A DNA stretch of 64,000 bases from Lactococcus lactis (GCF_029023865.1 NZ_CP118969.1:1116001-1180000), one strand, 5' to 3'; positions 46,549 through 55,643 are shown, counted from the first letter of the stretch. The notes: a model not told the origin generated them from the sequence alone. A program made the numbers and translations.

Positions 46549-46569
46549 GGTTTATGTATAAATCCTCAC
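46544..46569 (+). promoter_or_regulatory. Hairpin ahead of the peptide gene
   Basis: TGAGG-TTTAT pairs with ATAAA-TCCTCA (one bulged A) overlapping the radical SAM stop codon. No T run, so more likely an mRNA processing or stability element than a terminator. Confidence 0.4.
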
Positions 46570-46608
46570 CGGAGAAAAAATACAAATTTTAATAAAGGAG
46601 AGCGAAAA

Positions 46609-46713
46609 ATGGATTTCGAAAAAATTAAATCACTTGCTGAAGTGATGGAAGTACAATCCACAAAAGATTCTGCTCAAGCAGTAGATTCTGAGATGAACAC
46701 AAAGTATTGCTAA
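46609..46713 (+). CDS. Putative RiPP precursor peptide, 34 aa
   Basis: Begins MDFEKIKSLAEVMEVQST and ends DSEMNTKYC. AGGAG lies 9 nt upstream, a strong ribosome site. The first ~28 residues are amphipathic and acidic like a leader peptide; the last residues NTKYC, with the only Cys and Tyr, are the probable core. It sits between the cobalamin-radical SAM gene and an exporter gene and is followed at once by a hairpin that would raise its transcript relative to downstream genes, the usual RiPP arrangement. No match to a named precursor family is known to me. It could alternatively be a signalling peptide for the Rgg protein. Confidence 0.7.
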   Translation: MDFEKIKSLAEVMEVQSTKDSAQAVDSEMNTKYC

Positions 46714-46722
46714 TCTTTTGAT

Positions 46723-46751
46723 AAGGGGAAAGTAATAGACTTTCTCTTTTT
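46723..46751 (+). terminator. Attenuating terminator after the peptide gene
   Basis: GGGAAAGT/ACTTTCTC with a 5-nt loop, then T5 C. Partial read-through would supply the exporter. Confidence 0.65.
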
Positions 46752-46781
46752 CTGGTCTTATTCAGATTTTAAGGAGTTGTC

Positions 46782-48032
46782 TTGTCTAAAATTAAATATT
46801 TGTTTATTTCTCGCTGCTTATCTGAGTTTGCAGGAGCAATATTACCCGTAGTATTCCCGTTATTCATTTTGAAAACAACCCATTCTTTAAGTCTTTCGGG
46901 TTTATTTTTTACGATTACAATGTTACCGAGTGTTTTGCTTACTCCAGCTATGGGAGTGTGGATTGAAAAATATGAAAAGAAGAAAGTAACATTCTTTTCA
47001 GTTTTGACTCTTGCAATCTTATGTAGTATTGAGTCTATGCTCTTAAAGTTTGGGCGTTATGACTTTATTTATCTTGTTTGTTTTGCAATCTTAGTTGCAA
47101 TTTTTTCTATGATGCTTGATTTATCTTCAAAAGTTCTATTTACTGAACTTGTTGATGAATCAGAATTAGAAAAATATAATGGTATTAGAAGTATCTTAGA
47201 TAACCTTTCTGTTTTCGGTGCACCGATGCTTGGAACCTTGGTGTATGGAGTGTTCGGTTTCTCAAGTGTTATTTTAATTTTAGCTATACTTTATGTTTTG
47301 GCAGCTGTGGTCATTGCGTTTATTCCATTGGAAAGTAAGAACGGAGGAAATGATCAAATTGTTGAAGAAAGTTTTGTCCAGAAATTTAGGATAGGTCTTC
47401 ATTTTATTCGGACAGAAAAAGCGATATTAAAATATTTTTTGCTCATTATGGCACTTAACTTTTTTGTTGCTTCATCAGAAGAAGTGACGAACCCAGGGAT
47501 TGCCATTCAAAAATATCATCTTCCAACTTCTATTTTTGGACTGGTGTCAATTGCCTTTTCAATAGGTGTAATATTATCAGGGATTTTCATTGCTAAAAAC
47601 TCAAAAATTGAGTTCAGAAAGCATATTTCCAAACTCTTCGTGCTAAACAGTTTGGTCATGGTTTTAATTGGATTTTCATCAGTTTTTTTAATCTCTTTTA
47701 ATGCTTTTGTTTTCTTTGGACTAATGCTTTTCTTTGAAGTGTTACTTGGGTTTATTACAATTTTAGTGAATGTACCAATGACGTCTTTTTTTCAGAGCCA
47801 AGTTCCCCTAAATATTCAAAGTCGATTTTTTGCTCTCCTTTCTTTTTCTGCAAATTTGATCGTCCCTCTTGGAATCCTGTACACAGGATTTTTAGCATCA
47901 GCTATTGGAGCCGATGTCACATATATCATCAATAATATTTTAGTTATAGTAATTGTATGTTTTGCATTTTGGAAAGAAATAGGAAGAGGCTTTCGTGCAT
48001 TTCTGTTGAAAAAATGGAAAATGTCGAAATGA
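46782..48032 (+). CDS. MFS transporter, probable peptide exporter
   Basis: 416 residues from TTG 46782 (AAGGAG 5 nt upstream). Twelve membrane segments, MFS_3/macrolide-efflux-like opening SKIKYLFISRCLSEFAGAILPVVFPLFIL and the motif-A-like loop PAMGVWIEKYEKKKVTFFS. Place in the cluster suggests export of the matured peptide or self-protection; an unrelated drug-efflux role cannot be excluded. There is no protease domain, so leader removal must be by another enzyme. Confidence 0.82.
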   Translation: MSKIKYLFISRCLSEFAGAILPVVFPLFILKTTHSLSLSGLFFTITMLPSVLLTPAMGVWIEKYEKKKVTFFSVLTLAILCSIESMLLKFGRYDFIYLVCFAILVAIFSMMLDLSSKVLFTELVDESELEKYNGIRSILDNLSVFGAPMLGTLVYGVFGFSSVILILAILYVLAAVVIAFIPLESKNGGNDQIVEESFVQKFRIGLHFIRTEKAILKYFLLIMALNFFVASSEEVTNPGIAIQKYHLPTSIFGLVSIAFSIGVILSGIFIAKNSKIEFRKHISKLFVLNSLVMVLIGFSSVFLISFNAFVFFGLMLFFEVLLGFITILVNVPMTSFFQSQVPLNIQSRFFALLSFSANLIVPLGILYTGFLASAIGADVTYIINNILVIVIVCFAFWKEIGRGFRAFLLKKWKMSK

Positions 48033-48054
48033 TTGATAGGACAGAAGAGACCGT

Positions 48055-48444
48055 ATGAAAAAAATAGTTAAAAATCTCCAAGTGATAGTCGCTCTAGTTT
48101 TTGCATTGTTGATGTTATCAGCTTGTTTCACCTCAAAGAGTGAACTGCCAAGAAATACGTCAAATGCACACTCAAATAAAGAGAACACAGTTACTGTAAT
48201 AATTGAGGGAAAATCAAAGCGTTATCAAGTAAAAAAAGGCACTACCTTACTTTCATTTGCAATCTCTCAGTTGAATGCAAAAGAGCACGAGGGCTTTATT
48301 ACCTCTGTCGGTAATTTAAGGCAGAATACAAAAGAATCAATTTATTTAATGTTTGATATAAATGGAAAAAGATCAGTGATTGGCGCAGAGGGCGTTAAAA
48401 TAATAAATGGTGAAAAAATCAGATTTTATTTGGAAAAATACTAA
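48055..48444 (+). CDS. DUF4430 lipoprotein, probable cobalamin-binding
   Basis: 129 residues. Signal peptide with lipobox LSAC (Cys24), a short polar linker, then a DUF4430 domain (TVTVIIEGKSKRYQVKKGTTLLSFA ... YLMFDINGKRSVIGAEGV ... EKIRFYLEKY). DUF4430 is related to the C-terminal domain of human intrinsic factor and transcobalamin, which contacts cobalamin. It overlaps the next gene, an ECF S-component, by 38 nt. Together they look like a surface capture protein and its importer. Ligand inferred from the domain relationship and from the adjacent cobalamin-type enzyme. Confidence 0.78.
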   Translation: MKKIVKNLQVIVALVFALLMLSACFTSKSELPRNTSNAHSNKENTVTVIIEGKSKRYQVKKGTTLLSFAISQLNAKEHEGFITSVGNLRQNTKESIYLMFDINGKRSVIGAEGVKIINGEKIRFYLEKY

Positions 48445-48970
48445 ATTGACAGTTCGTAAGCTTACGCTAATTGCGATGACAATAGCACTGTGCTCCGTAA
48501 TTCGTTTTCCATTTTCATATCTGCCAAATATTACTCCTTTAACAACAATCTACTTACTCATTTGTTTAAACATTGGATTGAGCGAAGCAATTATTATTGC
48601 TGACATGACGATTATAGCAACATCCGTTTATCTAGGAATGGGCTACTGGGTAGTCGGTCAGTTACTAGCATATTCTCTAATAATTTTTTTATATTGGCTG
48701 TTTATAAAAATTGATATTATGAAGTTTTTAATTATGCAAGCAATATTATGCCTTATACTCGGGTTAATTTATGGAATTGTAATCTCAATGTTTGAGGTTT
48801 TTGTTTTACAAATTTCATCATTTGAAATTTATTATATTGCTGGTCTCCCCTTTGACTTGATGCATGGATTAGGGAATTTTCTATTTATGATATTGGTATT
48901 TAGACCAGCTCGAATTCTCAAGCGGCAATTCAATAGCTTAACAAGGTTTTACAACGATGATTCTGTTTGA
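48407..48970 (+). CDS. ECF transporter S-component, probable cobalamin
   Basis: 187 residues, about six membrane segments, with the Ala-containing first helix LTLIAMTIALCSVIRFPF and FDLMHGLGNFLFMILVFRPARIL near the end. S-components linked to DUF4430 lipoproteins are candidate cobalamin importers (CbrT-like). It depends on a shared EcfA/A'/T module. Translation starts inside the lipoprotein gene (38-nt overlap), so the two are coupled. Last gene of the cluster. Confidence 0.75.
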   Translation: MVKKSDFIWKNTKLTVRKLTLIAMTIALCSVIRFPFSYLPNITPLTTIYLLICLNIGLSEAIIIADMTIIATSVYLGMGYWVVGQLLAYSLIIFLYWLFIKIDIMKFLIMQAILCLILGLIYGIVISMFEVFVLQISSFEIYYIAGLPFDLMHGLGNFLFMILVFRPARILKRQFNSLTRFYNDDSV

Positions 48971-49608
48971 AATTTGGTGTTACATACCTTTCCTTGTATT
49001 ATTTTTTATGTAAAATAAAACCTCAAAACTGAGTTGTCAGAGAATAAAGACAGCAAAGTAAACACTCGTTATTTTGGGTTTAATTTATAGAGATAATAAA
49101 AGCACTTAATAAGTGCATTTTCCTATTTAAAAGATATATAATTTATTCTTTATTATTGACATACGGCTAACATTATCTTTGTGAATGTTGGTGAAATGAG
49201 ACAAACGGCTCTACTGAGCTCTAAAGAGCAGTTGTTAAGTCGGTTAAGTTGAGTAAAATGGCAAGAGATTTTTATCTTGAAAATCAAACACAATGGCTCA
49301 AAATCCATTTAATAGTGGGACTTGGGTGGCAAAATCAACCATCACTAAAACGGATTCAATGAGAGAATAATTTTCGAAAACGAACGATGTTGTTTCATAA
49401 TTAATTGCAGAACATGCAAATTTAACGAATCCGGTAGAATAATTAAAACTTTTAATCGTAAATATTTTTGTATTTTGCTATATTATGTTTTGAAAGAAAT
49501 GTGCTACATAAGTATTAATAAAACAGTATTAATGAAATACTGTTTTGTTATTGTATTTGAAAATTATCAATTAATTTTATTAGAATAAATATAAAAAAGA
49601 TTGAAAAG
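48971..49608 (+). other. Non-coding, apparently decayed region
   Basis: 638 nt. A perfect GCACTTA-A-TAAGTGC hairpin at 49100-49114 may end the cluster transcript. Short broken frames follow (VNVGEMRQTALLSSKEQLLSR then stop; MARDFYLENQTQWLKIH.. then stop; MAQNPFNSGTWVAKSTITK.. then stop at about 49280-49370), which look like remnants of one or more genes I cannot name. No intact gene. Confidence 0.5.
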
Positions 49609-49956
49609 ATGGAAATTACTGAATTGATACGTCATGATATTTTCGACTTATTTGAAAATGGATGTATTGAACAGATCTATTTTGGGAGTGATAAAAAATA
49701 CTTTTATCCATATTATGGACGACTTAAAGAAATAGATTTCTTGAAAAGGATCTATCCTTTAGAAAATATGGTAACAACAGATGAAAGATTTAATAACGTA
49801 GATGAAGAGATGTGGCAACATACCATTAACAATGATACTTGGAATTTTGGGTGGGTTTTTAATGACTCTCGGTTTGACTTAATGGATGGCCCGGATTCTA
49901 CCTTATTGGAATTCTTATGTGAGGTTTTCCATCCTATATCAATAACTCAGGGTTAA
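49609..49956 (+). pseudogene. AbiJ N-terminal-domain remnant
   Basis: 115 residues. MEITELIRHDIFDLFENG, then GRLKEIDFLKRIYPLENM, DEEMWQHTINNDTWNFGWVFNDSRFDLMDGPDSTLLEFLCEVFHP closely follow the AbiJ N-terminal domain type 3 pattern (WxHxxNNxDWxxDWVFxDxRFxLxxGPDexfLxFLCexxHP). In complete abortive-infection proteins of this kind an effector part follows. Here the frame stops right after the domain and the following DNA encodes something else, so I treat it as a truncated phage-defence gene. It could still be expressed as a small protein. No clear SD. Confidence 0.6.
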
Positions 49957-50186
49957 CTGAAGAAAATGAACAAGCAGATAGAAATGGAACAATTAGTTTA
50001 GGAGATGTCATTCAGTTTGATTGAACCATATATTATACGTTAAAAAGTAAAAAAATAGGAGAAAAAAAGATTAAAATAATTACTGGTAGTTCTTGTTCAA
50101 GAAAAGATGTGTGTATTGTGGATAGGCTTTCTTTTGTTACTGCAATGGTGCGTGTCAAAGAAAAGGTTGAGAGTTGGTTTATTTAA
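49936..50186 (+). pseudogene. Broken ORF of unknown family
   Basis: One frame reads YINNSGLTEENEQADRNGT, then SLGDVIQFD, a TGA stop at 50022-50024, and continues TIYYTLKSKKIGEKKIKIITG to VKEKVESWFI. A single base change from TGG to TGA would explain the stop. No start codon or SD, no family recognised. It lies out of frame with the AbiJ remnant, so it is probably a different gene fragment. The rest of the gap to 50345 holds only a -10-like box near 50295. Confidence 0.4.
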
Positions 50187-50345
50187 ATGGTATAGATAAG
50201 ACAAATGCATTAAGAATTAATGAATCAATAACACTTATAAAAATAACATTAAATTTTGCTTAGATAAAATACATAAAGTATCCAATAAATTTTGATATAA
50301 TTAGATAAATAATATTATTTTATGGAGATTATGGAGAAATATTTT

Positions 50346-51794
50346 ATGTCACTTGCGACAATCTATAGTTTGATGGGAACACTAATAACGATTAACACAT
50401 TGCTTGCCCTTGTGACAATTTTTCGGAAACCTAGGTCTATTGCCAGTATTTTTGCGTGGTCTATGTTCTTGTTCTTTTTACCAGGGGTTGGTTTCCTTGG
50501 CTATCTTTTTTTAGGAAGAGGGCTTGATCGAACAACAACAAATCGTTTTGAAGAAGAAAATAAATATAATCTATCTATTCTTGCCCAAAGGGTGCGTGAA
50601 AATAATGAAAAATTTGAGCCAAAAGAAATGGCACCCCATGAAAGATTACTGAAAAGGTATTTTAATAATATGGAACGTACACCACTTTGTCGTGGGAATA
50701 AAGTGAATTTTTATCTGAATGGAGAAGATAAATTTTCAGCCTTGTTTGATGACATAAAGAATGCTAAAGATAATATTCATGTAGAATACTATGCATTCTT
50801 TAATGACAAAATTGGAACTGCTTTTCGCGATAATCTAATTGAAAAAGCTAAAGAAGGGGTGGAAGTTAGAGTAGTTTACGATCCATGGGGAGGAAAAACG
50901 AGAAAGGATTTCTTTAAACCTTTGGAAGAGGCAGGAGGTAAGGTCACAGCCTTTATCACATCGCGTAATACACTAACAAAAACCCGACTTAACTATCATT
51001 TACATCGTAAAATTGTAGTGATAGATGGTCAAATTGGTTGGACTGGCGGTTTTAATGTTGGTGATCAATATATTTATAACAGTAAAAAGTTTGGCTTCTG
51101 GCGCGATACACACGGTAGAATTGTTGGTACAGCAGCTTTTGGTCTTCAAGAAACATTTATTCGAGATTGGAATGTTTCAGTCAGAGATCCTAAAGATAAG
51201 CTTGAAAGAGAAGATTCATATTTTGTGGTACCGGAAGAAGAAGGGAACATTGATATTCAGATTGTCGCTAACGGACCAGAGAGTGATAATAAAACCTTAA
51301 GAACAGGTTTTATTAAAATGATTATGGATGCGGAAGACTATATTTGGCTTCAATCGCCTTACTTGATACCTGATGACTCTATGATAACAGCGCTTGTAGC
51401 AGCGGCGAATTCTGGTGTTGATGTAAGAATTATGATTCCCAATATGCCAGATCATCCATTTATTTTTAGAGCAACACAATATTACGCAAATTATCTACAT
51501 AAACACGGTGTGAAAATATACAATTATACAAATGGCTTCATACACTCTAAAACTCTTGTAATGGATGGAAAATTAGGCGTATTTGGTACAACTAATCAAG
51601 ATATTCGCAGTTATGAATTAAATTTCGAGATAAGTGCCTTTTGTTATGATGAAACTGTAGCAAAAGAGATGAGCAGGACATTTGAGGGAGACTTAAGAAA
51701 TTCAAAGCTACTTACAGATGAAGAAATTTCCCAACAATCTACTTGGCTTAAAATCAAGCAAAACTTTTCGAGATTACTTAGTCCGATATTATAA
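50346..51794 (+). CDS. cls: Cardiolipin synthase
   Basis: 482 residues from ATG 50346 (MSLATIYSLMGT), with TGGAG 9 nt upstream; in-frame ATGs at 50322 and 50331 are alternatives. Two N-terminal membrane helices, then two phospholipase D motifs: HLHRKIVVID (His220, Lys222, Asp227) and HSKTLVMD (His400, Lys402, Asp407). Condenses two phosphatidylglycerol molecules to cardiolipin and glycerol at the membrane. Confidence 0.93.
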   Translation: MSLATIYSLMGTLITINTLLALVTIFRKPRSIASIFAWSMFLFFLPGVGFLGYLFLGRGLDRTTTNRFEEENKYNLSILAQRVRENNEKFEPKEMAPHERLLKRYFNNMERTPLCRGNKVNFYLNGEDKFSALFDDIKNAKDNIHVEYYAFFNDKIGTAFRDNLIEKAKEGVEVRVVYDPWGGKTRKDFFKPLEEAGGKVTAFITSRNTLTKTRLNYHLHRKIVVIDGQIGWTGGFNVGDQYIYNSKKFGFWRDTHGRIVGTAAFGLQETFIRDWNVSVRDPKDKLEREDSYFVVPEEEGNIDIQIVANGPESDNKTLRTGFIKMIMDAEDYIWLQSPYLIPDDSMITALVAAANSGVDVRIMIPNMPDHPFIFRATQYYANYLHKHGVKIYNYTNGFIHSKTLVMDGKLGVFGTTNQDIRSYELNFEISAFCYDETVAKEMSRTFEGDLRNSKLLTDEEISQQSTWLKIKQNFSRLLSPIL

Positions 51795-51856
51795 ATGGTC
51801 CTATAGGTCTTAATAAGGATGAATTGACTCCTTTAAAATACATTAATATTGAAAAA

Positions 51857-51891
51857 TAAAAATCACTTGAAAATTTTAGTGGTTTTTATTT
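51857..51891 (+). terminator. Terminator downstream of cls
   Basis: AAAAATCACT/AGTGGTTTTT with a 10-nt loop and T-rich tail. Confidence 0.7.
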
Positions 51892-52190
51892 TGGAGTAAT
51901 TCTTCCTATATTCAACTGAAAGTTAATTGTTCAAGAGTAGAGTAATAGATGCTACAAATCATTCATACTCACTAAGACCTTGATTGTCTACTAAAAGTCA
52001 AAAGGTTTGCTGAACTTATGCGAGCATTTTTTATTAATATCAGACCAGAGGGTTAATCTCCAAAAGATAAATTTAGTAGAAAAACGTCTTTTAATGCATG
52101 TTTTTTTAGCCACTGCATGAGGCGACTTTTTTACTTGTCTGATATTGAACAAATAAAAATCTTTTATAATCAATAGATAATTTAAAAGCT

Positions 52191-52230
52191 AAAAAGTTAT
52201 TAGAATTATTAGCCTTCTAATAACTTTTTT
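52191..52230 (+). terminator. Bidirectional 15-bp hairpin terminator
   Basis: AAAAAGTTATTAGAA/TTCTAATAACTTTTT with a 9-nt loop; A-tract on one side and T-tract on the other. Confidence 0.75.
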
Positions 52231-52332
52231 GATAAAATAATTTTTCAAATACTTTCAAAAATGTAAGAAAAAAAGGTAAAATTTTAGATATAATAATAAT
52301 TAAAGAAATTAGTTTAGGAGGAAAAGCAGATA

Positions 52333-54855
52333 TTGAATAAAGTAAACATGACCGAAGGACTGTCAAATGCAGAAGTCGAAGAACAAAAAAGACTTGGAAA
52401 TTTGAATATCATGACGGTTAAAGTTGGGAATTCAAATAAAAATATTATCATTAAAAATTCAATGACCTTATTTAATTTACTCAATCTAGTACTTGCGGTT
52501 GTGTTATTTATCATTGGTTCTTATAAAAATATGCTGTTTATTTTCTCAATTATTTCTAATACCTCAATTGGCATCTATCAAGAAATTAAAGCCAAAAGAA
52601 TTATTGAAAAACTTTCTTTTCTAAAACAAGATAAAGTAGAAGTGATAAGAGCAGGTGAACAAGTAAGTATTGAAAAAGAAGAGCTTGTTTTAAAGGATAT
52701 TATTTGTCTGAAAAAAGGGGTTCAGGTTCCGGTTGATGCGATATGTTTGGAAGAAGGACTAGATGTTGATGAATCCATGATTACCGGAGAATCTGATTTT
52801 ATCGAAAAACATGTTGGTGATTTCATCTATTCAGGTAGTCTTGTCATGCAAGGTGCTTCAAAAGCACAAGTTCAGGCAGTCGGGAATCATACATTTATCA
52901 GTAAACTCACAAAAGAAGCTTCAGTTTTAAAAAAATCAAAATCAAAAATTCAACAACAAATTGATAAAATTTTAAAAATTATCGCAATAGGAATTATTCC
53001 TATTTCAATTCTTGTTTTGCTGAACCAGTTCGTCTTTTCATCATTAAACTTATCAGTGATTCCTCAAAGAAAGATGGCGATTGTTGGAACAGCAACAACG
53101 ATTACAAGTTTAATTCCTGAAGGATTAGTCTTGCTTACATCAGTTGCTTTGGCCTTAGGTGTCATTAAACTTTCACAAATGGATGTTTTGACTCAAGAAT
53201 TATCAGCAATTGAAACATTGGCTAGGGTTGACGTTTTATGTTTAGATAAAACGGGAACAATTACTGAAGGACAAATGAATGTTGAAAATGTTCTATACTA
53301 TAATGATAAAGCTGAAACAAATGATATCATTTCATATATTATCTCCTTAGATAAAGAACAAAATTCCTCAATGGAGGCTTTGACAAAATATTTTACTAGT
53401 GGTCAACAAAATACCTTTGAATTAGTTTCATACCAACCTTTTAGCTCAGAAACTAAATATCAATCTGTAGAAATTAAAAATAAAGGAAATTATATTTTAG
53501 GAGCTTTTGATTTAGTAGCGAAAGAGGTTACCTCTAAACAAAAAGCTGATATTGAGGAAGCCTTGGAAAAAGGTTATAGAATTCTCGCTCTCTCTCATAA
53601 TGTTTTGGGAGAAAAAAGCCAACTTCTTTGTCTTATTTTCTTAAAAGATAGACCTAAAAAAGAAGCTAAAAAAATATTAGAATACTTTGAAAAACAAGGG
53701 ACTCAGATTAAAATTATTTCGGGTGACCATCCAAAAACGGTCTCACTTATTGCAAAAGAGGTCGGTTTAGAAGCGGATTATATTGGTCTATCAGAACTTC
53801 CTGAAAGTGAAAAAGAACTACAGGAAGTGGTAGAAGAAAGGACAATATTCGGTCGCATAACTCCAGAAAGAAAACGTGATATCATTGCTGCCTTACAAGC
53901 AAATGGTCATACTGTGGGAATGATTGGTGATGGAATTAATGATATTCTTGCCCTTAAAAAATCAGATTGTCCAATTGCCTTAGGAAGCGGTAATGAAGCT
54001 ACAAAGTCAGTTGCTCAATTTATTCTATTGAAAAATGATTTCTCTGTTCTTCCAAATATTCTCAAAGAGGGAAGAAAGGTAATTAATAATATTACACGTG
54101 TCGCTAGTATGAATCTTCTAAGAGTGATATACATCTTTACCTTAACAGTTCTATTGTTAATTACACGTCATCTCTCCCCATTAGAATCAATAAATTTAAT
54201 GATGATGGGTATCTTTACCGTCGGAATTCCTAGTGCTCTACTTGTGCTAGAAAAAGATGAAAAAAGAAATGAAGATGATATTCTCCAAAAAATTAGAGAC
54301 GACGCTCTCCCTACGGGAATTATTATTGGGATTGCTATATTTGTAATGTTCAGCTTGGCCTATAAATTCCCAATCTATACGACATTTACTGATGGACACT
54401 TTGTGACTCATTATAAGGAGTTTATCAGTGATGTAACTTTGGTTATTGGTAGTGTTCAACTCTTTTCACTCTATCTCTTATGCCGTCCGTTAAGCCGCTT
54501 TAGAGCTATTGTTATTGTCGGAATGACAGCACTCTTTTATGGAACTTACTTTATTTCACCAGTAACTAAATTTTTAGGAATTGCACCTTTCAAAAGTTTC
54601 AGATTTGTTATACCAACAATTATCTGTATCTTAATGATTCTTATGGTTAGAGCTTTATTCTCTAAAAATATAAAGAGAAAAACAAAGAAAATTGCGATAC
54701 TTCTTGTAGGTTTAGCCTTAATCAGTGGATTTTCATTTACCAAATTAAAACAGTATAATGCAAAAGCAGCGATTGAAAGACCTCAATATAAGAAGATATT
54801 AGTCGATAATTGGGAAAGATCTCAGGTTAATAAAGAAAATGTAAACGAGAGATAA
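52333..54855 (+). CDS. P-type cation-transporting ATPase
   Basis: 840 residues from TTG 52333 (AGGAGG 11 nt upstream). Actuator motif ITGES, phosphorylation site DKTGT (Asp305) in VLCLDKTGTITEG, and hinge MIGDGINDILALKKSD. The fourth-helix motif is SLIPEGLVLLTSVAL, the PEGL class of calcium/magnesium-type pumps rather than the CPC heavy-metal class. It has an unusually short N-terminus, and a final extra helix and tail after residue about 790. Similar lactococcal genes are called yoaB. Ion is not determinable; Ca2+ or Mg2+ are the best guesses. Confidence 0.9.
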   Translation: MNKVNMTEGLSNAEVEEQKRLGNLNIMTVKVGNSNKNIIIKNSMTLFNLLNLVLAVVLFIIGSYKNMLFIFSIISNTSIGIYQEIKAKRIIEKLSFLKQDKVEVIRAGEQVSIEKEELVLKDIICLKKGVQVPVDAICLEEGLDVDESMITGESDFIEKHVGDFIYSGSLVMQGASKAQVQAVGNHTFISKLTKEASVLKKSKSKIQQQIDKILKIIAIGIIPISILVLLNQFVFSSLNLSVIPQRKMAIVGTATTITSLIPEGLVLLTSVALALGVIKLSQMDVLTQELSAIETLARVDVLCLDKTGTITEGQMNVENVLYYNDKAETNDIISYIISLDKEQNSSMEALTKYFTSGQQNTFELVSYQPFSSETKYQSVEIKNKGNYILGAFDLVAKEVTSKQKADIEEALEKGYRILALSHNVLGEKSQLLCLIFLKDRPKKEAKKILEYFEKQGTQIKIISGDHPKTVSLIAKEVGLEADYIGLSELPESEKELQEVVEERTIFGRITPERKRDIIAALQANGHTVGMIGDGINDILALKKSDCPIALGSGNEATKSVAQFILLKNDFSVLPNILKEGRKVINNITRVASMNLLRVIYIFTLTVLLLITRHLSPLESINLMMMGIFTVGIPSALLVLEKDEKRNEDDILQKIRDDALPTGIIIGIAIFVMFSLAYKFPIYTTFTDGHFVTHYKEFISDVTLVIGSVQLFSLYLLCRPLSRFRAIVIVGMTALFYGTYFISPVTKFLGIAPFKSFRFVIPTIICILMILMVRALFSKNIKRKTKKIAILLVGLALISGFSFTKLKQYNAKAAIERPQYKKILVDNWERSQVNKENVNER

Positions 54856-54860
54856 GCATA

Positions 54861-54899
54861 AAAAAAAGACACCATCCTTTTTGGAGGTATCTTTTTTTA
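54861..54899. terminator. Bidirectional terminator between convergent genes
   Basis: AAAAAAAGACACC pairs with GGTATCTTTTTTT (one mismatch). Serves the ATPase on + and nanE on -. Confidence 0.85.
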
Positions 54900-54916
54900 T
54901 TCTGATGAATGGTCTA

Positions 54917-55612
54917 CTATTTTTCACCAATTGCTTTTATAAATCGTGTGGCAATCTCAAAAGGTCTGGTTATTGCTCCCCCGATAACCATGGCATCAAC
55001 ACCGATATCATAAATGCGTTTGGCTTGTTCTGGACTATGAATTCTTCCCTCTGCAATGACTGGAATCTTCTCCTCAACTAGTTTTTCAAGTAAGGCAAAA
55101 TCAGGTTCATCTTGTTTTGGACTTTCATCTGTATAACCACTAAGCGTTGTACCAACAAAATCTACCCCAGCTTCATATGCATTTTTACATTCTTCAAAGG
55201 TTGAACAATCTGCCATCAAAAGTTGGTTTGGGTATTTTTCTTTGATTGATTTGATAAATTCATTAATAGTTAGGCCATCATAACGTTCTCTAGAGGTACA
55301 ATCCAAGGCGATTACTTCACAAGAAGTGGCTACTAACTCATCAATTTCTTTCATGGTAGCAGTAATAAAAGGTTTTTGTGGTGGATAATCTCTTTTAATA
55401 ATACCAATTATTGGTAAATCAACTATTTTTTGAATTTCTTTAATATCTCTTACAGAATTTGCCCTAATTCCAACGGCTCCCGCTTGTGCAGCTGCTTTAG
55501 CCATCAAAGGCATTATACCACCTTTTTCAGAATATAAAGCTTCACCAGGTAAAGCCTGACAGGATACAATAATACCATTTTTTACTTTGTCTAAAAATAC
55601 TTCTTTTTTCAC
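54917..55612 (-). CDS. nanE: N-acetylmannosamine-6-phosphate 2-epimerase
   Basis: 231 residues from GTG 55612, with GGAGG 11 nt upstream. NanE TIM barrel: [50 protein letters not shown], the [14 protein letters not shown] and [11 protein letters not shown] phosphate loop. Converts ManNAc-6-P to GlcNAc-6-P. No nanA or nanK is adjacent, so it may serve ManNAc use rather than full sialic acid breakdown. Divergent from an RpiR regulator with an operator between them. Confidence 0.94.
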   Translation of the reverse strand: MKKEVFLDKVKNGIIVSCQALPGEALYSEKGGIMPLMAKAAAQAGAVGIRANSVRDIKEIQKIVDLPIIGIIKRDYPPQKPFITATMKEIDELVATSCEVIALDCTSRERYDGLTINEFIKSIKEKYPNQLLMADCSTFEECKNAYEAGVDFVGTTLSGYTDESPKQDEPDFALLEKLVEEKIPVIAEGRIHSPEQAKRIYDIGVDAMVIGGAITRPFEIATRFIKAIGEK

Positions 55613-55643
55613 CGTTTATTTATCCTCCAATTTAAGGTATAAT

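Larger units (their letters stand above)
51795..52332 (+). other. Intergenic region cls-P-type ATPase
   Basis: 538 nt without an intact gene. An orphan frame just after cls (NGPIGLNKDELTPLKYINIEK, stop at about 51857) resembles the tail of a lost gene. A terminator follows at 51857-51891. A minus-strand frame at 51991-52173 has no SD and no recognised family. A strong bidirectional hairpin lies at 52191-52230, then the ATPase promoter (TATAAT near 52289). Confidence 0.5.

Noticed and set aside
51991-52173. Minus-strand 60-codon ORF as a transposase fragment
   Set aside because: I could not match it to any transposase motif; no SD, no inverted repeats or target duplication nearby.
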